Part shown: positions 1 to 8,243 of the stretch, piece by piece | Layout of the letters: each line of letters starts with the position of its first letter | How positions within the stretch are numbered: the stretch's first letter is position 1 | Notes under the pieces: model-generated | The model's database searches: none | Seen by the model: only the letters and a program-made list of their open reading frames with translations | What the model was told of the DNA's origin: nothing | Translations under genes and position numbers: made by a program | NCBI RefSeq assembly: GCF_014705605.1 | Contig: NZ_JACXIZ010000021.1 | Location: 1-64,000, forward strand | DNA length: 64,000 bases | Direction: 5' to 3' | DNA from: Paenibacillus sabuli | GTDB taxonomy: Bacteria > Bacillota > Bacilli > Paenibacillales > Paenibacillaceae

Positions 1-726
1 GGAGGCGGAGGCTCCTGCGGCCTGTCGCGCAGCCTCCGGCAGCCGCAGCAGCGCTTCCTGGTCGCCGAGCAAGCGCAGCAGCGCGCCCGCGAGCGCCCGC
101 GCCTGGCTTGGCGGAGCGCCGGGCGGCCCGGCCTCGGCCTCCGTATGAAAAGCCGCGGCCTGACTCTGCAACGTCGCGAGCAGCTCGTGCAGCGGCTTGC
201 CGAATTGAACCTGCCTCAGCGCGCTGATCGTCGCTTCCGTCATCGGCAAACCGCGCTTATACGCCGTAGCTGCAGCCTGCATCCATTCCGACGGCTCGGC
301 TCCCTTGGGCATGCCCGCCATGGCGCGGCCGAGCTCCCGCCCGAGCGCGCGGTCGAGCGGGATGCCCTCGCGGCGCAGCCCGACGAGCAGGTCCAGCGCC
401 CAGCGCTTATCCGGCAGCCCGAGCGATTTGGCCAGCTCCTTGAGCGTCTCCTGCGGCAGCACCGCTTCCAGCGAGGTCGGCTTCAGCACGACGAGACCCT
501 TGGCCGATTCAGGCTGGACCTGCAGCAGCGTCGATTGCCCGGGCTGCATCGGCACCTCGAGCTTTGCGCGTACGCGCACGCCGGCTATTTGCACCAGCGC
601 CTCCTGATTATCGCCCGTCTGCAGCACGACCCCGCGGACGATCTGGCCCACCTTCAGCTCCAGCGCCCGGCTGCTCTCGGGATTCGGCTCGCCGAGCAAG
701 CCCCGCATCAATTGCGTAATGTTCAT
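1..726 (-). CDS. Conserved hypothetical protein, YlqG-like by position, 3' end cut by the window
   Basis: The frame is open for 242 codons from an ATG at 726 and runs off the window edge, so the C-terminus is missing. An AGGGG ribosome site sits about 8 bases before the start. The N-terminal ~100 residues (starting MNITQLMRGLLGEPNPES) look like a small beta-rich domain with the phrase KVGQIVRGVVLQ, followed by Ala/Leu-rich helices; a resemblance to the N-terminal region of flagellar hook-length-control-like proteins is possible but not shown. B. subtilis carries ylqG at exactly this place, after rnhB, which is the main basis for the name. No signal peptide or membrane segment is visible. Function unknown. 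Confidence 0.6.
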   Translation of the reverse strand, partial: MNITQLMRGLLGEPNPESSRALELKVGQIVRGVVLQTGDNQEALVQIAGVRVRAKLEVPMQPGQSTLLQVQPESAKGLVVLKPTSLEAVLPQETLKELAKSLGLPDKRWALDLLVGLRREGIPLDRALGRELGRAMAGMPKGAEPSEWMQAAATAYKRGLPMTEATISALRQVQFGKPLHELLATLQSQAAAFHTEAEAGPPGAPPSQARALAGALLRLLGDQEALLRLPEAARQAAGASAS

Positions 727-799
727 ACCGTCCGCCCCTGTCCTTGTTGGCTCTCTCTCTATATATATCGGCCCAAGGCTCCGGCTCTTTAACCTCTGG

Positions 800-1414
800 C
801 TAGGACAACTCCTGCTGCTCGGCCAGCAGCCGGTTCAAAAAGCTGCGGCGGTGCAGCGGGCTCGGCCCGAATTCCAGAATTCGCTCCCGGTGCAGCTTCG
901 TTGCGTAGCCTTTATGTATGGCAATGCCGTATTCCGGATACAGGCGGTCCCATTCCTCCGCACATCGCCTGTCCCGCGTCACCTTGGCCACGATGGAGGC
1001 GGCCGCGATGGACTGACTGCGGGCATCGCCGTGTATGATCGCCAGTTGCGGCAGTTCGCTGTCGAGCTTTTCCGCATCGACGAGCAAATAGTCGGCCGCG
1101 GTGCGCGTCAGACCTTCGACCGCTTGCCCCATCGCCAGGCGAGCCGCTTGCTTGATATTGATGCGATCGATCGTCGCGGCGTCTACGGCTGCGACCGCCC
1201 AGTCCTCCGCGGCTTCCACGATTACCTCATAGAGGTGCTCCCGTTTGCGCGCCGTCAGTTTTTTGGAATCGTCGATATCGGCCAGGACCAAGCCCGGCGG
1301 GAGCACGACGGCAGCGGCCACGACATCGCCGAACAGACACCCGCGTCCGACCTCGTCTACCCCCGCTATCGCCGCATAGTTCTGCTGCCATAGCTCACGT
1401 TCATAATCCAGCAC
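800..1414 (-). CDS. rnhB: Ribonuclease HII
   Basis: Cytoplasmic endonuclease that cuts the RNA strand of RNA-DNA hybrids and single ribonucleotides misincorporated into DNA. At 204 aa it has the short family length. The first two acidic catalytic residues are in GVDEVGRG (D20, E21); later acidic residues lie in LLVDAEKLD and in AKVTRDR near the end. The usual GRGPLAGPVVAA segment reads GRGCLFGDVVAA here, so the Pro and Ala-Gly-Pro of the textbook motif are changed while GRG is kept. It follows rbgA by about 80 bases in the rplS-lepB-rbgA-rnhB order of Bacillales and is probably cotranscribed. Confidence 0.95.
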   Translation of the reverse strand: MLDYERELWQQNYAAIAGVDEVGRGCLFGDVVAAAVVLPPGLVLADIDDSKKLTARKREHLYEVIVEAAEDWAVAAVDAATIDRINIKQAARLAMGQAVEGLTRTAADYLLVDAEKLDSELPQLAIIHGDARSQSIAAASIVAKVTRDRRCAEEWDRLYPEYGIAIHKGYATKLHRERILEFGPSPLHRRSFLNRLLAEQQELS

Positions 1415-1493
1415 AGTCTCTCTCCTCCCAGCTCCGCCGCCGCAGGCGGGCTTCCCTAACGTACCAGGCCTGCACGCAGCGGCGGTAGCCTGC

Positions 1494-2363
1494 CTATTGC
1501 GCAGGCGGCTCCTCCAGCGTCAAACGGCCGAGCTTGCCCGCGCGCAGCTCGCGCAGTACAATGCCCGACACCTTCTCCAGATCAACCAGCCCTCCGCTGC
1601 GCAGCGCGCCGCGCGTACGGCCGATCTCCTCCATGAGCGAGACGATCTCGCCCGTGTCGTCCGGATCATCCGGCGCCTCCTCCAGTCCGAAGCGCGCGGC
1701 GAGCGCCTCCCAGTACCGGTCGCTCAGAATACGCAACGCAAAAAACGCGATATCCTCGACGTTCAGGATCTCCTCGCGAATCGTTCCGACCGTCGCCAGC
1801 CGGTAGCCGACCTCCTGGTCCTCGAACTTGGGCCATAGAATACCAGGCGTATCTAGCAATTCCAGCCCCGGTCCCGCTTTGATCCATTGCTGGCCCTTGG
1901 TGATGCCCGGACGGTCACCCGTCGCGGCGATGCTGCGTCCGGCGAGGCGATTGATCAGCGTCGACTTGCCGACATTCGGGATACCGACGATCAGCCCCCT
2001 CACTGCGCGCGGCTTGACGCCCTTGGCCGCTCTGCGGGCGAGCTGGTCGCGCAGCAGGTCCTGGACCCGGCTGAGAATCCCGGATACGCCTGTCCCGCTG
2101 GACGAATCGACGGCCATGCAAGCGTGCCCGCGTGCCGAAAAAAAAGAAATCCACCGGTCCGTCGCCCGTGGATCCGCCAAATCGGCTTTGTTCAAAACAA
2201 TCAATCGCGGCTTGGCCTGCAAAATATCGTCGATCATCGGGTTGCGGCTTGACAGCGGCACTCGCGCGTCCAGCAGTTCGATCGCGACGTCGATCAGCTT
2301 CAGCTTATCCTGAATCTGCCGCCGCGCCTTGGTCATATGGCCCGGAAACCACTGAATCGTCAT
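1494..2363 (-). CDS. rbgA: Ribosome biogenesis GTPase RbgA (YlqF)
   Basis: GTPase needed for late assembly of the 50S ribosomal subunit. The 289-aa protein shows the circularly permuted order of its family: the G4 motif NKAD (about residue 58) comes before G1 (GIPNVGKST, about residue 127) and G3 (DTPG, about residue 172). The N-terminal [15 protein letters not shown] segment is also characteristic. The C-terminal part is helical and charged, fitting the rRNA-binding ANTAR-like tail of RbgA. It lies 14 bases after lepB and before rnhB in the conserved order, so cotranscription with rplS is likely. Confidence 0.95.
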   Translation of the reverse strand: MTIQWFPGHMTKARRQIQDKLKLIDVAIELLDARVPLSSRNPMIDDILQAKPRLIVLNKADLADPRATDRWISFFSARGHACMAVDSSSGTGVSGILSRVQDLLRDQLARRAAKGVKPRAVRGLIVGIPNVGKSTLINRLAGRSIAATGDRPGITKGQQWIKAGPGLELLDTPGILWPKFEDQEVGYRLATVGTIREEILNVEDIAFFALRILSDRYWEALAARFGLEEAPDDPDDTGEIVSLMEEIGRTRGALRSGGLVDLEKVSGIVLRELRAGKLGRLTLEEPPAQ

Positions 2364-2377
2364 TGTGTTACGTCACC

Positions 2378-3073
2378 TCATCTATGATTCACCAATTGAA
2401 TTTTGCCAAGCGGCCAAAAAATTAAATCCGCCCGACCGATCACCTCGTCCTGGGAAACGTAGCCGATTGTCCGGCTGTCCTTGCTGTTGCCTCTGTTGTC
2501 GCCAAACGCGAGTATCATGCCTTCCGGCACGATGTCGGTCTGTACGTTTCCGTTCGGAAAATTGGCGCCAGTGTTGTAAACGCCATCATTGCTCTGGGCG
2601 GCTTCGATCGCTTCTTTCAAATACGGCTCCTCGACCTGGCTGCCGTTGATATAAAGCCGGTCGCCCTCAAGCTTGACCTTGTCGCCAGGCACCGCGATGA
2701 CACGCTTGATAAAGTCGCGTCCTTCCTCCGGAACATGGAAGACGACGACCTCGCCTCGCTGCGGCGCGCGGATGTCGTAAAGGATCTTGTTCACAATGAC
2801 GCGCTCGCCGGTTACGAAATTGGGCTCCATCGAAGGGCCGTCTACGATGAACGGAGAGAACAAAAACATGCGAATGACAAACACGAGCACCGCCGCAATC
2901 GCCAGTGCCTTGATCCATTCCAGCAGCTCTTTGCGCGCGTTTGACTTGCGACCGGAAGCAGGCTCGCTCGCCTCGGCCTCGCCGGTCCCGCGCTGAGCCT
3001 CCGATTGCGGTTGCTCCCGGACACCGGGCTCCATCTCTTCATCCGGCAACCCTTCACCTGGCTTTTGCTCCAT
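2378..3073 (-). CDS. lepB: Signal peptidase I
   Basis: Membrane serine protease that removes signal peptides from secreted pre-proteins. The 231-aa form starts at the ATG at 3073 (MEQKPGEG), preceded by GGAAAGTGAG. A longer reading from 3139 would run through the terminator hairpin after rplS and is rejected. A polar, Glu-rich cytoplasmic stretch of about 60 residues precedes one membrane segment (LAIAAVLVFVIRMFLF). The nucleophile Ser is in DGPSMEPN just after it, and the general base Lys is in FIKRVIAVPGD. The C-terminal GDNRGNSKDSR box is intact. It lies between rplS and rbgA. Confidence 0.95.
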   Translation of the reverse strand: MEQKPGEGLPDEEMEPGVREQPQSEAQRGTGEAEASEPASGRKSNARKELLEWIKALAIAAVLVFVIRMFLFSPFIVDGPSMEPNFVTGERVIVNKILYDIRAPQRGEVVVFHVPEEGRDFIKRVIAVPGDKVKLEGDRLYINGSQVEEPYLKEAIEAAQSNDGVYNTGANFPNGNVQTDIVPEGMILAFGDNRGNSKDSRTIGYVSQDEVIGRADLIFWPLGKIQLVNHR

Positions 3074-3100
3074 TTTACGACGCTCACTTTCCGTATTCTG

Positions 3101-3133
3101 AATAAGGAAAAGGGACTTGTTTGCGCAAGCCCC
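3101..3133 (-). terminator. Terminator/attenuator between rplS and lepB
   Basis: On the minus strand GGGGCTTG pairs with CAAGTCCC (8 bp, one G-T) around a 6-base loop (3112-3133), followed by TTTTCCTTATT. It begins 9 bases after the rplS stop and lies upstream of the lepB ribosome site, so it probably makes rplS mRNA more abundant than the distal genes. Confidence 0.75.
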
Positions 3134-3141
3134 TCTCACTT

Positions 3142-3483
3142 TTAACGAATCTCTTTAATTCTGGCTGCTTTACCGCGCAGGTTGCGCAGGTAGTACAGTT
3201 TCGCACGACGGACTTTGCCGCGGCGAGCCACTTCGATTTTATCGAGTTTTGGGGAATTGACCGGGAACGTTCTTTCCACGCCGACGCCGTAGGAAATTTT
3301 GCGGACGGTGAACGTTTCGCTGATTCCGCCGCCGCGGCGCTTGATGACGACGCCTTCGAACAGCTGAATCCGCTCGCGCGTACCCTCGATAACCTTGACG
3401 TGCACTTTCAGCGTGTCGCCGGGACGAAAATTCGGGATGTCCTTGCGGATCTGCTCCTGAGTCAGTTCTTGTACGATATTCAT
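3142..3483 (-). CDS. rplS: Ribosomal protein bL19
   Basis: Protein of the large ribosomal subunit at the 30S-50S interface. The 113-aa length and the phrases [32 protein letters not shown] and [19 protein letters not shown] are typical of the family. A strong GGAGG site precedes the ATG at 3483. In most Bacillales it directly follows trmD; here an opposite-strand HNH gene lies between them and rplS has its own promoter (3593-3621), so it heads the operon rplS-lepB-rbgA-rnhB. Confidence 0.98.
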   Translation of the reverse strand: MNIVQELTQEQIRKDIPNFRPGDTLKVHVKVIEGTRERIQLFEGVVIKRRGGGISETFTVRKISYGVGVERTFPVNSPKLDKIEVARRGKVRRAKLYYLRNLRGKAARIKEIR

Positions 3484-3621
3484 CTATTGGTGGCCTCCTT
3501 CCGTAACAGACGTTCTTATAAGCTCGCCGAGCTTCGCAAGCTCGGGTCATGGCCGACAGCGGACCGTCCGATTATTCCAAACAACATTTGAAATTTTACC
3601 ATATTCGCGGGCAAATCACAA
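3484..3621 (-). promoter_or_regulatory. rplS promoter and ~100-nt leader
   Basis: A sigma-A type promoter reads TTGTGA (3616-3621), 17-base spacer, TAAAAT (3593-3598) preceded by TATGG, an extended -10. The transcript would have a leader of about 100 nt that includes a GAGCTT-GCG-AAGCTC hairpin. Low-GC Gram-positives often carry an autoregulatory bL19 leader here; I cannot confirm that fold by eye. Confidence 0.6.
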
Positions 3622-3640
3622 CAACGAAACAAAAGCGATT

Positions 3641-3685
3641 TTGCGAATCGTGCGATCTCGGTTACAATAGAAAAAAGACTATTGT
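3641..3685 (+). promoter_or_regulatory. Promoter of the HNH gene with a small hairpin
   Basis: TTGCGA (3641-3646), 16-base spacer and TACAAT (3663-3668) form a plausible sigma-A promoter facing the HNH gene. The -10 overlaps an inverted repeat, ACAATAG / CTATTGT (3664-3670 and 3679-3685), a possible operator or 5'-end hairpin. It is divergent from the rplS promoter. Confidence 0.5.
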
Positions 3686-3716
3686 TTTACTTTAATTCTG
3701 GCTGAGGGGAAATCCA

Positions 3717-4418
3717 ATGGCTCACGATCATCTCACAACGGAAACGGAGCAAGAAGGAACGCTTGTCAAGCAGGCGGAGAAGCAGTGCGCCGTATGCGCA
3801 GAGCACAAGCCGCTCTCGCATTTTTTGCGTCGTACGGGCCGCCGCGCCGGTCCCGGCGCAAGACGGGGCACCTGCCGCGCCTGCCGCAAGCTGCGGCAAC
3901 AGGACGAGCCTCATATGCAGGCCGTGTCGACCGGCGAAACGACGCCTGCCCAACCGGCAGAGGAGGAGACGCCGCGTCCGCGGGTCCTGCGCATGCAGCG
4001 ACCATTGCCTACGCCGCCGCCGCTGCCTCCGGGCGTCAAGCCGTCCGATCCCTCCGTGCTCAGACCGACCCGCAAGGGCATCGTCTGGATGCGCGGACGT
4101 ACCGACAAGGGGCGCAGATGGCAGCAGGAGTCGGATCTGGAGACGGCCGTCACGCTCGTCAAAGAGCATGCCGCCGTCGTTGTCAACCGTCACACGGTCC
4201 GCCGGCTATACAGCAACCGCAACTTCCGCCATTATATATTGACGCGCGACAATTACACCTGTTTCTACTGCGGCGAGTACGGAGACACGCTCGACCATCT
4301 CGTGCCGCGCGCCAAAGGCGGCCACACGACGCCCGTCAACTGCGTCTGCACCTGCAGCTTGTGCAACCAGAGCAAGGCCGACCGCAACCTCGAGGATTTC
4401 ATCCAATCATTCTCCTGA
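3717..4418 (+). CDS. HNH endonuclease-like protein with N-terminal zinc finger
   Basis: A 233-aa protein with two parts. Residues ~24-60 hold a Cys4 finger (CAVC ... CRAC) of the kind found before many HNH domains. After a Pro-rich linker (about residues 80-115) the C-terminal ~70 residues form an HNH nuclease domain: [16 protein letters not shown], then an Asn and [11 protein letters not shown], with all expected zinc and metal ligands. A GAGGGG site lies 7 bases before the ATG. It has its own promoter, runs against the surrounding operons and overlaps the trmD 3' end by 12 bases. It could act on DNA in repair, recombination or defence; no intron, intein or recombinase is nearby. The molecular family is clear, the biological role is not. 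Confidence 0.85.
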   Translation: MAHDHLTTETEQEGTLVKQAEKQCAVCAEHKPLSHFLRRTGRRAGPGARRGTCRACRKLRQQDEPHMQAVSTGETTPAQPAEEETPRPRVLRMQRPLPTPPPLPPGVKPSDPSVLRPTRKGIVWMRGRTDKGRRWQQESDLETAVTLVKEHAAVVVNRHTVRRLYSNRNFRHYILTRDNYTCFYCGEYGDTLDHLVPRAKGGHTTPVNCVCTCSLCNQSKADRNLEDFIQSFS

Positions 4419-5162
4419 TTCGAGCTCAATGCTCCGCCGCTGCTCGGCGAGCCAGGCGCGCTCGCGCTCGCTCAGCTGCGCACGCTCCAGCAGCTCCGGG
4501 CGGCGCCGGAGCGTGCGCAGCAGCGATTGCTCGCGCCGCCAGGCTTCGATGCGGCCGTGATGCCCGGAGAGCAGCACCTCGGGCACGTCCCACTGGCGAT
4601 AGCGCTCCGGCCGGGTATAGTGCGGGTATTCGAGCAGACCGTCGCTGAACGAGTCGCTCGCGGCGGAGGCGGCGTTGCCGAGCGCGCCGGGCAGCAGACG
4701 GACGATGCTGTCGATGACCACCATCGCCGGCAGCTCTCCGCCGGTCAGCACATAGTCGCCGATCGACAGCTCGTCCGTCACCAGATGCTCACGAATGCGC
4801 TCGTCATACCCTTCATAATGCCCGCATATAAAAACGAGGTGCCGCTGCTCCGCGAGCTCCTCCGCCCTGCGCTGGGTGAACGGTTCGCCTTGCGGGCACA
4901 TGAGGATAATCCGCGGCGGCGCGTCCGGATCCTTCGGAAGATCCTCCACCGCCGCGAACACCGGGTCCGGCTTGAGCACCATGCCGCCGCCGCCGCCGTA
5001 CGGATAATCGTCCACCGTGCGGTGTTTGTTGTAGGCATAATCGCGAAAATTGACCGCCCTTAGCGCAGCCAGCCCCTTTTCCTGGGCTTTGCCAAGAATG
5101 CTGGAGCCGAACACCCCTTCGAGCATTTCCGGAAACAAGGTCAGCACATCCACGCGCAGCAT
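4407..5162 (-). CDS. trmD: tRNA (guanine37-N1)-methyltransferase
   Basis: Methylates G37 beside the anticodon using S-adenosylmethionine, preventing +1 frameshifting. The 251-aa protein has the SPOUT trefoil-knot signatures: [15 protein letters not shown] (about 55-70), LMCPQGEPF, and the knot segment [12 protein letters not shown] ... [17 protein letters not shown]. The Asp of the catalytic base region is in [10 protein letters not shown]. It starts 3 bases after rimM. Its stop overlaps the convergent HNH gene, and no terminator is evident between the two. Confidence 0.97.
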   Translation of the reverse strand: MLRVDVLTLFPEMLEGVFGSSILGKAQEKGLAALRAVNFRDYAYNKHRTVDDYPYGGGGGMVLKPDPVFAAVEDLPKDPDAPPRIILMCPQGEPFTQRRAEELAEQRHLVFICGHYEGYDERIREHLVTDELSIGDYVLTGGELPAMVVIDSIVRLLPGALGNAASAASDSFSDGLLEYPHYTRPERYRQWDVPEVLLSGHHGRIEAWRREQSLLRTLRRRPELLERAQLSERERAWLAEQRRSIELESGE

Positions 5163-5165
5163 ATG

Positions 5166-5684
5166 CTAGACCATGCCTTCCATCAAGCGCACGGTGACCC
5201 GTTTCGCAGCGATATCGACACCCAGCACGACCTCATCGATGACCGGCAGCAGCAGCGGCTTTTCGCCCGGTCGCGAGACCGACCACACGTCGTTGGCGCC
5301 GGGCTGCAGGATTTCGCCGATCGTGCCGAGGAGCTCGCCGCCTTCGGTCACCACCTCGCTCCCGATAATGTCGCGATGATAATATTCGCCGTCCTCCAGT
5401 TCCACCCGCTGCTCGGCCGGCACCTTCACATCCCAGCCCTTGCAGGACTCGATTTCGTTAATCGTCTCGATCCCTTTGAGCTTGACGACATACATGCCCT
5501 TCACTTCGCGCGCGCCGGCCACTTCCACCTCGCGGCTATCCGCGCCGTCCGGACGGAGTAGCGTCAGCCGGCTGCCCTTGGCGAAGCGGACATCCGGAAA
5601 ATCGGTTTGCGGCAGCACCTTGATTTCGCCGCGCAAGCCGTGCGTATTGACAAGTTTGCCTACATTAAGCCACTGATCAGTCAA
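5166..5684 (-). CDS. rimM: 16S rRNA processing protein RimM
   Basis: Assembly factor for the 30S head that binds uS19. The 172-aa protein has the N-terminal beta-barrel start (LNVGKLVNTHGLRGEIKV) and the C-terminal PRC-barrel (residues ~95-170), containing YYHRDIIGSEVV and NDVWSVSRPG ... LPVIDEVVLGVDI. It precedes trmD by 3 bases in the rpsP-khpA-rimM-trmD order. An intrinsic terminator lies just upstream, separating it partly from khpA. Confidence 0.96.
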   Translation of the reverse strand: MTDQWLNVGKLVNTHGLRGEIKVLPQTDFPDVRFAKGSRLTLLRPDGADSREVEVAGAREVKGMYVVKLKGIETINEIESCKGWDVKVPAEQRVELEDGEYYHRDIIGSEVVTEGGELLGTIGEILQPGANDVWSVSRPGEKPLLLPVIDEVVLGVDIAAKRVTVRLMEGMV

Positions 5685-5700
5685 GCTTGGTCCTCCCTTT

Positions 5701-5732
5701 GAAAAAAAGGCTAGGAGACAAGCTCCTAACCT
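5701..5732 (-). terminator. Attenuator between khpA and rimM
   Basis: A 10-bp stem on the minus strand, AGGTTAGGAG / CTCCTAGCCT with a 5-base loop (5708-5732), is followed by seven T. It ends just before the rimM ribosome site, so rimM-trmD should be read less than rpsP-khpA unless it has its own promoter. Confidence 0.8.
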
Positions 5733-5751
5733 TTCTTCATTTGCTTATGCA

Positions 5752-5982
5752 TTAGGAAATAATATCGATCGTGACGCGCTGTTGCGACTTGACGGCGGCC
5801 GACGAGGCAACCGTGCGCAGCGCTTTGGCGATGCGTCCCTGCTTGCCGATAACCTTGCCGACGTCGCTGGGATGCACGCTCAGCTCGTAGACGATGCCGC
5901 GTCCGTCCTCCCGCGCTACTACGCGCGCCGCGTCCGGATGATCCACCAAGGCTCTTGCCATGACCAAAATCAATTGTTCCAT
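5752..5982 (-). CDS. khpA: KH-domain RNA-binding protein KhpA (YlqC)
   Basis: Small RNA chaperone-like protein that pairs with KhpB (Jag) in Gram-positives and affects cell elongation and sRNA/mRNA binding. The 76-aa form starts at the ATG at 5982 (MEQLILVMARALVDHPD), which has GGAGGG 8 bases upstream; a longer in-frame start at 6108 would overlap rpsP deeply and is rejected. The GXXG loop of the KH fold reads GKVIGKQGRIAKALR. It lies between rpsP and rimM as in other Bacillales. Confidence 0.93.
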   Translation of the reverse strand: MEQLILVMARALVDHPDAARVVAREDGRGIVYELSVHPSDVGKVIGKQGRIAKALRTVASSAAVKSQQRVTIDIIS

Positions 5983-6008
5983 ATCAAGGCCCTCCGCAGC
6001 GCAATCCC

Positions 6009-6281
6009 TTATTTCTGATGCTTCAGCTCGTGGAATTTTGCAAGCACACCGGCCTTGCTCAGAAGGTTGCGGACCGTGTCCGACGCTTGCGCGCCGTTTT
6101 GGAGCCACTGCAACGCTTTTTCCTCGTTGATGTTAACTTGTGCCGGTTGGGTAATCGGATTGTACGTGCCGATCTCCTCGATAAAGCGACCGTCGCGCGG
6201 CGAACGGGAGTCCGATACGACAACGCGATAGAACGGCGATTTGTGCGCGCCGATCCGTTTCAAACGAATACGTACTGCCAT
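6009..6281 (-). CDS. rpsP: Ribosomal protein bS16
   Basis: Protein of the 30S subunit. The 90-aa form [21 protein letters not shown] matches the family N-terminus. An ATG two codons earlier (6287) is only about two bases from the GGAGGTGA site, so the start at 6281 is chosen. The phrase [19 protein letters not shown] is invariant in the family. It follows ffh by 37 bases and starts the rpsP-khpA-rimM-trmD group. Confidence 0.98.
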   Translation of the reverse strand: MAVRIRLKRIGAHKSPFYRVVVSDSRSPRDGRFIEEIGTYNPITQPAQVNINEEKALQWLQNGAQASDTVRNLLSKAGVLAKFHELKHQK

Positions 6282-6318
6282 GAACATTCACCTCCTTCAA
6301 AGAATACACGCTTGCTCC

Positions 6319-7704
6319 TTAACCAAACGGGAAGCGGTTGTTTCCGCCGAGCATACCCTTCATGCCTTTCATGCCCTTCGCGCCTTTTTTACCTTTTTGT
6401 CCGTCCATCATCGTGGAGAACTGCTTCATCATTTTGCGCATGTCGTCAAACTGCTTGATGAGCCGGTTCACGTCCGCGACCGTCTGGCCCGAACCGGCGG
6501 CAATCCGCTTGCGCCGGCTGTGATTCAACAGATCGGGCTTGTTCTTTTCTTCCGTGGTCATCGACTTGACGATCGCTTCGACCCGATTGATTTGGCGCTC
6601 ATCCACCTTCATATCCTTGAGCCCCTTCATCTTGTTCATGCCGGGCACCATCTCCAGCAGCTGATCGAGCGGCCCCATCTTGCGCACCTGGGCCATCTGC
6701 TCCAGAAAATCCTCGAAGGTGAACTCCGCATTGCGCATTTTGCGCTCCATCTCCGCCGCTTTTTCGGCGTCGATGTTCGTCTGCGCTTTTTCGATCAGCG
6801 AGAGCATATCGCCCATCCCGAGGATGCGCGAGGCCATCCGATCCGGATGGAACGGCTCGAGGGAATCGATCTTTTCGCCCATGGCGGCGAACTTGATCGG
6901 GCAGCCGGTCACGGCCTTGACGGAGAGCGCTGCCCCGCCGCGCGTATCGCCGTCGAGCTTGGTCAGCACGACCCCGCTCAGCTCCAGCTGGCTGTGGAAG
7001 CTCTCCGCCACATTGACCGCGTCCTGCCCGGTCATCGCATCGATGACGAGCAGCACCTCGTCGGGCTTGGCCACGGCGTGCACCTGTCGCAGCTCCTCCA
7101 TCAGCGCTTCGTCGATGTGCAAGCGGCCGGCGGTATCGATAATGACATAGTCATTGTTGTTCGCCTTGGCTTCTTCCAGCGCGGCCCGCGCGATATCGAC
7201 CGGGCTGGCCTGATCGCCCATGCTGAACACCGGAGCCCCGATCTGGCTGCCGAGCACCTGCAGCTGCTTGATGGCTGCCGGACGGTAGATGTCGCAGGCC
7301 ACGAGCAGCGGCTTGTGGTTGCCTTTTTGCAGCAGCTTGGCGAGCTTGCCTGAGGTCGTCGTTTTGCCCGCGCCCTGCAGCCCCGCCATCATGATGACCG
7401 TCGGCGGCCGGTTGGCGCGCGCCAGCTTGCTCTGGGTCCCGCCCATCAGCTCCGTCAATTCCTTGTTGACGATGTCGATAATGACCATGCCGGGCGTGAA
7501 GCTCTTCATCACGTCCTGACCGACGGCTTTCTCCTTCACGCTGCTGATGAACTGCTTGACGACCTTGAAATTGACATCCGCTTCAAGCAGCGCCAAGCGG
7601 ACCTCGCGCATCGCCTCCGCAACGTCCTCATCCGATACTTTGCCCTTGCCCTTGAGCTTGCCGAATACGCCCTGTAGCCGGCTCGCCAATCCTTCAAATG
7701 CCAT
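6319..7704 (-). CDS. ffh: Signal recognition particle protein Ffh (SRP54)
   Basis: GTPase of the signal recognition particle; it binds SRP RNA and signal sequences and targets nascent membrane proteins to FtsY. The 461-aa protein shows the N domain (1-~90), the G domain with GLQGAGKTTTSGKLA (~105), DTAGRLHID, TKLDGDTRGGAALS, and the Met-rich M domain from about 300, including GPLDQLLEMVPG. The C-terminal tail is Lys-Gly-Met repeats (KKGAKGMKGMKGM), typical of the SRP RNA and signal-sequence-binding tail. Its start overlaps the ylxM stop by 11 bases. Confidence 0.98.
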   Translation of the reverse strand: MAFEGLASRLQGVFGKLKGKGKVSDEDVAEAMREVRLALLEADVNFKVVKQFISSVKEKAVGQDVMKSFTPGMVIIDIVNKELTELMGGTQSKLARANRPPTVIMMAGLQGAGKTTTSGKLAKLLQKGNHKPLLVACDIYRPAAIKQLQVLGSQIGAPVFSMGDQASPVDIARAALEEAKANNNDYVIIDTAGRLHIDEALMEELRQVHAVAKPDEVLLVIDAMTGQDAVNVAESFHSQLELSGVVLTKLDGDTRGGAALSVKAVTGCPIKFAAMGEKIDSLEPFHPDRMASRILGMGDMLSLIEKAQTNIDAEKAAEMERKMRNAEFTFEDFLEQMAQVRKMGPLDQLLEMVPGMNKMKGLKDMKVDERQINRVEAIVKSMTTEEKNKPDLLNHSRRKRIAAGSGQTVADVNRLIKQFDDMRKMMKQFSTMMDGQKGKKGAKGMKGMKGMLGGNNRFPFG

Positions 7705-8119
7705 CTCGCTTCACCTCCTGTATTCCTTGCCGCGCCGGCGCCTCCGGCGAAGCAAGTCCTTCCGCCATGCGCAACCGCGCGCTCAGTGCGCGCAATCTGC
7801 TGCCCGGCTCGCCTTGGCCGGGCAGCTCGCCGACCAAGGCATCCAACTCGCCGATGAGCGCACGCATCGTCTCGTGCCGCCCCAGCAGGCCCAGCTTGCG
7901 CTCGTAGCCCTCCAGCGCTTGCTCCGCGCGCTTGAGATGCTCGTACACCGCCTGACGGCTGATGGCGAATTCCGCGCTGATCTCACCCAATGAGAAATCG
8001 TCGTGAAAATAATATGTAAGAAATGTCCGCTGCTTGTCGGTAAGCAGCGGGGCATAAAAATCAAACAAATAATTGATTCGATTCGTCTTCGCGAGGGCAG
8101 CCCGTTCGTTCGTTGTCAT
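7694..8119 (-). CDS. ylxM: Putative DNA-binding protein YlxM (UPF0122)
   Basis: A 141-aa helix-turn-helix protein whose gene nearly always sits before ffh in Firmicutes and which has been linked to SRP function in streptococci. The sequence LLTDKQRTFLTYYFHDDFSLGEIS and ISRQAVYEHLKRAEQAL is a sigma-70 region-4-like helix-turn-helix. The C-terminal ~45 residues are charged and less conserved. It overlaps ffh by 11 bases and lies 124 bases after ftsY. Confidence 0.92.
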   Translation of the reverse strand: MTTNERAALAKTNRINYLFDFYAPLLTDKQRTFLTYYFHDDFSLGEISAEFAISRQAVYEHLKRAEQALEGYERKLGLLGRHETMRALIGELDALVGELPGQGEPGSRLRALSARLRMAEGLASPEAPARQGIQEVKRDGI

Positions 8120-8243
8120 GCAAGACCCTCCTGCGTACCCGAACGCTCCGCGCGTCGCTCTGCGGACAGACCGTCAGCCGCGCTCGCCGTTCCTATTTCT
8201 TGATCTTACCCATCATACTCAATTCGCAATACACTGTCAAGGG

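Noticed and set aside
3074-3139. N-terminal extension of lepB
   Set aside because: It would be encoded by the rplS terminator hairpin; the ATG at 3073 has a ribosome site.
3717-4418. Homing endonuclease of a group I intron or intein
   Set aside because: It lies between genes, not inside one, and there is no intron core or splicing junction.
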